From: Bacteroidota bacterium
GTDB lineage: Bacteria; Bacteroidota; Bacteroidia; 2-12-FULL-35-15
Assembly: GCA_021413595.1 (NCBI GenBank)
Contig: JAIOQD010000490.1
Coordinates: 1-6,080, forward strand
DNA length: 6,080 bases
Reading direction: 5' to 3'
Part shown: piece after piece, positions 5,338 through 6,080 of the stretch
Position numbering within the stretch: position 1 is the stretch's first letter
Layout: each line of letters begins with the position of its first letter
Position numbers and translations under genes: made by a program
The notes under the pieces: model-generated
Seen by the model: only the letters and a program-made list of their open reading frames with translations
Told to the model about the DNA's origin: nothing
Databases searched by the model: none

Positions 5338-6080
5338 ATGAAAACTATGTATTCTCTTATTCTAGCAATTGTAATGTTAAGTTCATGTGGTAGCGACAGG
5401 TCTGGTGACTACAATAGTTTAATGCCTTCAGCAGAAAAAAGTACTAGTAGCGAGATGAGTCCACCGCCACCTCCTTCACCTCCTGCTGATGCGCCAATGG
5501 ATGAAGGAACCAGTGTTACTTCAAATGAGTTAAATGAAGGCACAGCTGGCAGTTCGGTTAAAAATGAAGTTTCAACGGTTGAACGAATTAAGATCCCTGA
5601 AAAAATAAAAAAGACAGCAGATCTGAATATTACAGTAGAAGATTACAAAAAGGCAAGAACTGAAATTGAAAAAATTGTAAAATCCGGAAATGCTTATATA
5701 GGAAGCGAAAATGAGCAGAATACAACCTATAGCATCACCAATTATATGGTGATTCGTGTGTTGAACAGGGATTTTGACACTATGGTAAATAAGCTGTTAA
5801 CTGTTGCAAGCAATGTAAATTCAAAAAACGTTACTGCCGAGGATGTTACTGCCCAGTTTGTTGATATTCAATCTCGTTTGAAATCAAAGAAAGAAATCGA
5901 AAATCGTTACCTGAATATTTTACAAAAGGCATCTAAAGTGTCTGATATTTTGGAGATAGAACAAAAATTGGGAGAGATACGTGAAGAAATTGAAGCCAAA
6001 GAAGGTGAATTAAAATTTTTGTCGGATCAGGTAAATTATAGTACTATCAATTTGAATTTTCATCAGGAATTCGAATATAC
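5338..6080 (+). CDS. DUF4349-domain lipoprotein, 3' end beyond window
   Basis: Predicted exported lipoprotein of unknown function. The frame runs from ATG 5338-5340 to the window end (247 complete codons) without a stop. The N-terminus is a short lipoprotein signal: hydrophobic 6-14, then lipobox L14-S15-S16-C17, with Cys17 as the lipidation site. Residues 18-80 are a low-complexity, Ser/Pro/Glu-rich linker including five prolines at 42-46, which probably keeps the folded part away from the membrane. From about 88 the sequence matches DUF4349: a first strand with TADLNITV, then GNAYIGSENEQ, YMVIRVLNRDFDTMV, the signature DVTAQFVDIQSRLKSKKEIE (169-188), a likely coiled-coil from 176 to 232 with IEQKLGEIREEIE, and VNYSTINLNF. 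Many DUF4349 proteins carry a C-terminal transmembrane helix after this point; that part is outside the window. The family has no established biochemical activity that I can name. It is divergent from the thioesterase and shows no sign of truncation. Confidence 0.9.
   Translation, partial: MKTMYSLILAIVMLSSCGSDRSGDYNSLMPSAEKSTSSEMSPPPPPSPPADAPMDEGTSVTSNELNEGTAGSSVKNEVSTVERIKIPEKIKKTADLNITVEDYKKARTEIEKIVKSGNAYIGSENEQNTTYSITNYMVIRVLNRDFDTMVNKLLTVASNVNSKNVTAEDVTAQFVDIQSRLKSKKEIENRYLNILQKASKVSDILEIEQKLGEIREEIEAKEGELKFLSDQVNYSTINLNFHQEFEY

Overview
The window is AT-rich, with short A/T-rich leaders instead of clear Shine-Dalgarno sites. Its protein families (nadE next to murF, a pterin dehydratase of the form common in Bacteroidota, a DUF4349 lipoprotein, CACAGAG-type intergenic repeats) point to a member of the Bacteroidota. 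The order cannot be settled from the sequence; Chitinophagales or Sphingobacteriales would fit. Everything here looks like ordinary chromosomal housekeeping DNA. I found no transposase, integrase, phage gene, CRISPR array or defence system, and I do not see a new multi-gene system.

Layout. The first 1.8 kb, plus strand, holds the 3' part of nadE (NAD+ synthase) and then murF (last cytoplasmic ligase of peptidoglycan precursor synthesis). murF is broken: the two halves lie in different frames, and the segment that normally joins the central and C-terminal domains is missing. A 135-base gap with a 13-bp inverted repeat and GTTAA repeats leads into an intact OmpR/PhoB-type response regulator with no adjacent kinase. 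It converges on a minus-strand dacB-like gene (periplasmic PBP4-type D-Ala-D-Ala carboxypeptidase). Between the two is a nested palindrome built from CACAGAG units, probably an interspersed repeat that may also act as a two-way terminator.

Upstream of dacB on the minus strand are a small pterin-4a-carbinolamine dehydratase and, after a 238-base gap rich in hairpins, a PaaI/MenI-type hotdog thioesterase. The thioesterase has an in-frame TGA where relatives usually have a glycine codon. A 114-base divergent gap separates it from a plus-strand lipoprotein with a DUF4349 domain that runs off the window end.

Functional links are loose: murF and dacB both act on the D-Ala-D-Ala peptide of peptidoglycan, but they are on opposite strands and not co-transcribed. 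The two points most worth checking are the murF deletion/frameshift and the thioesterase nonsense codon. Two lesions in conserved genes within 4 kb raise the question of assembly or consensus error versus real gene decay.
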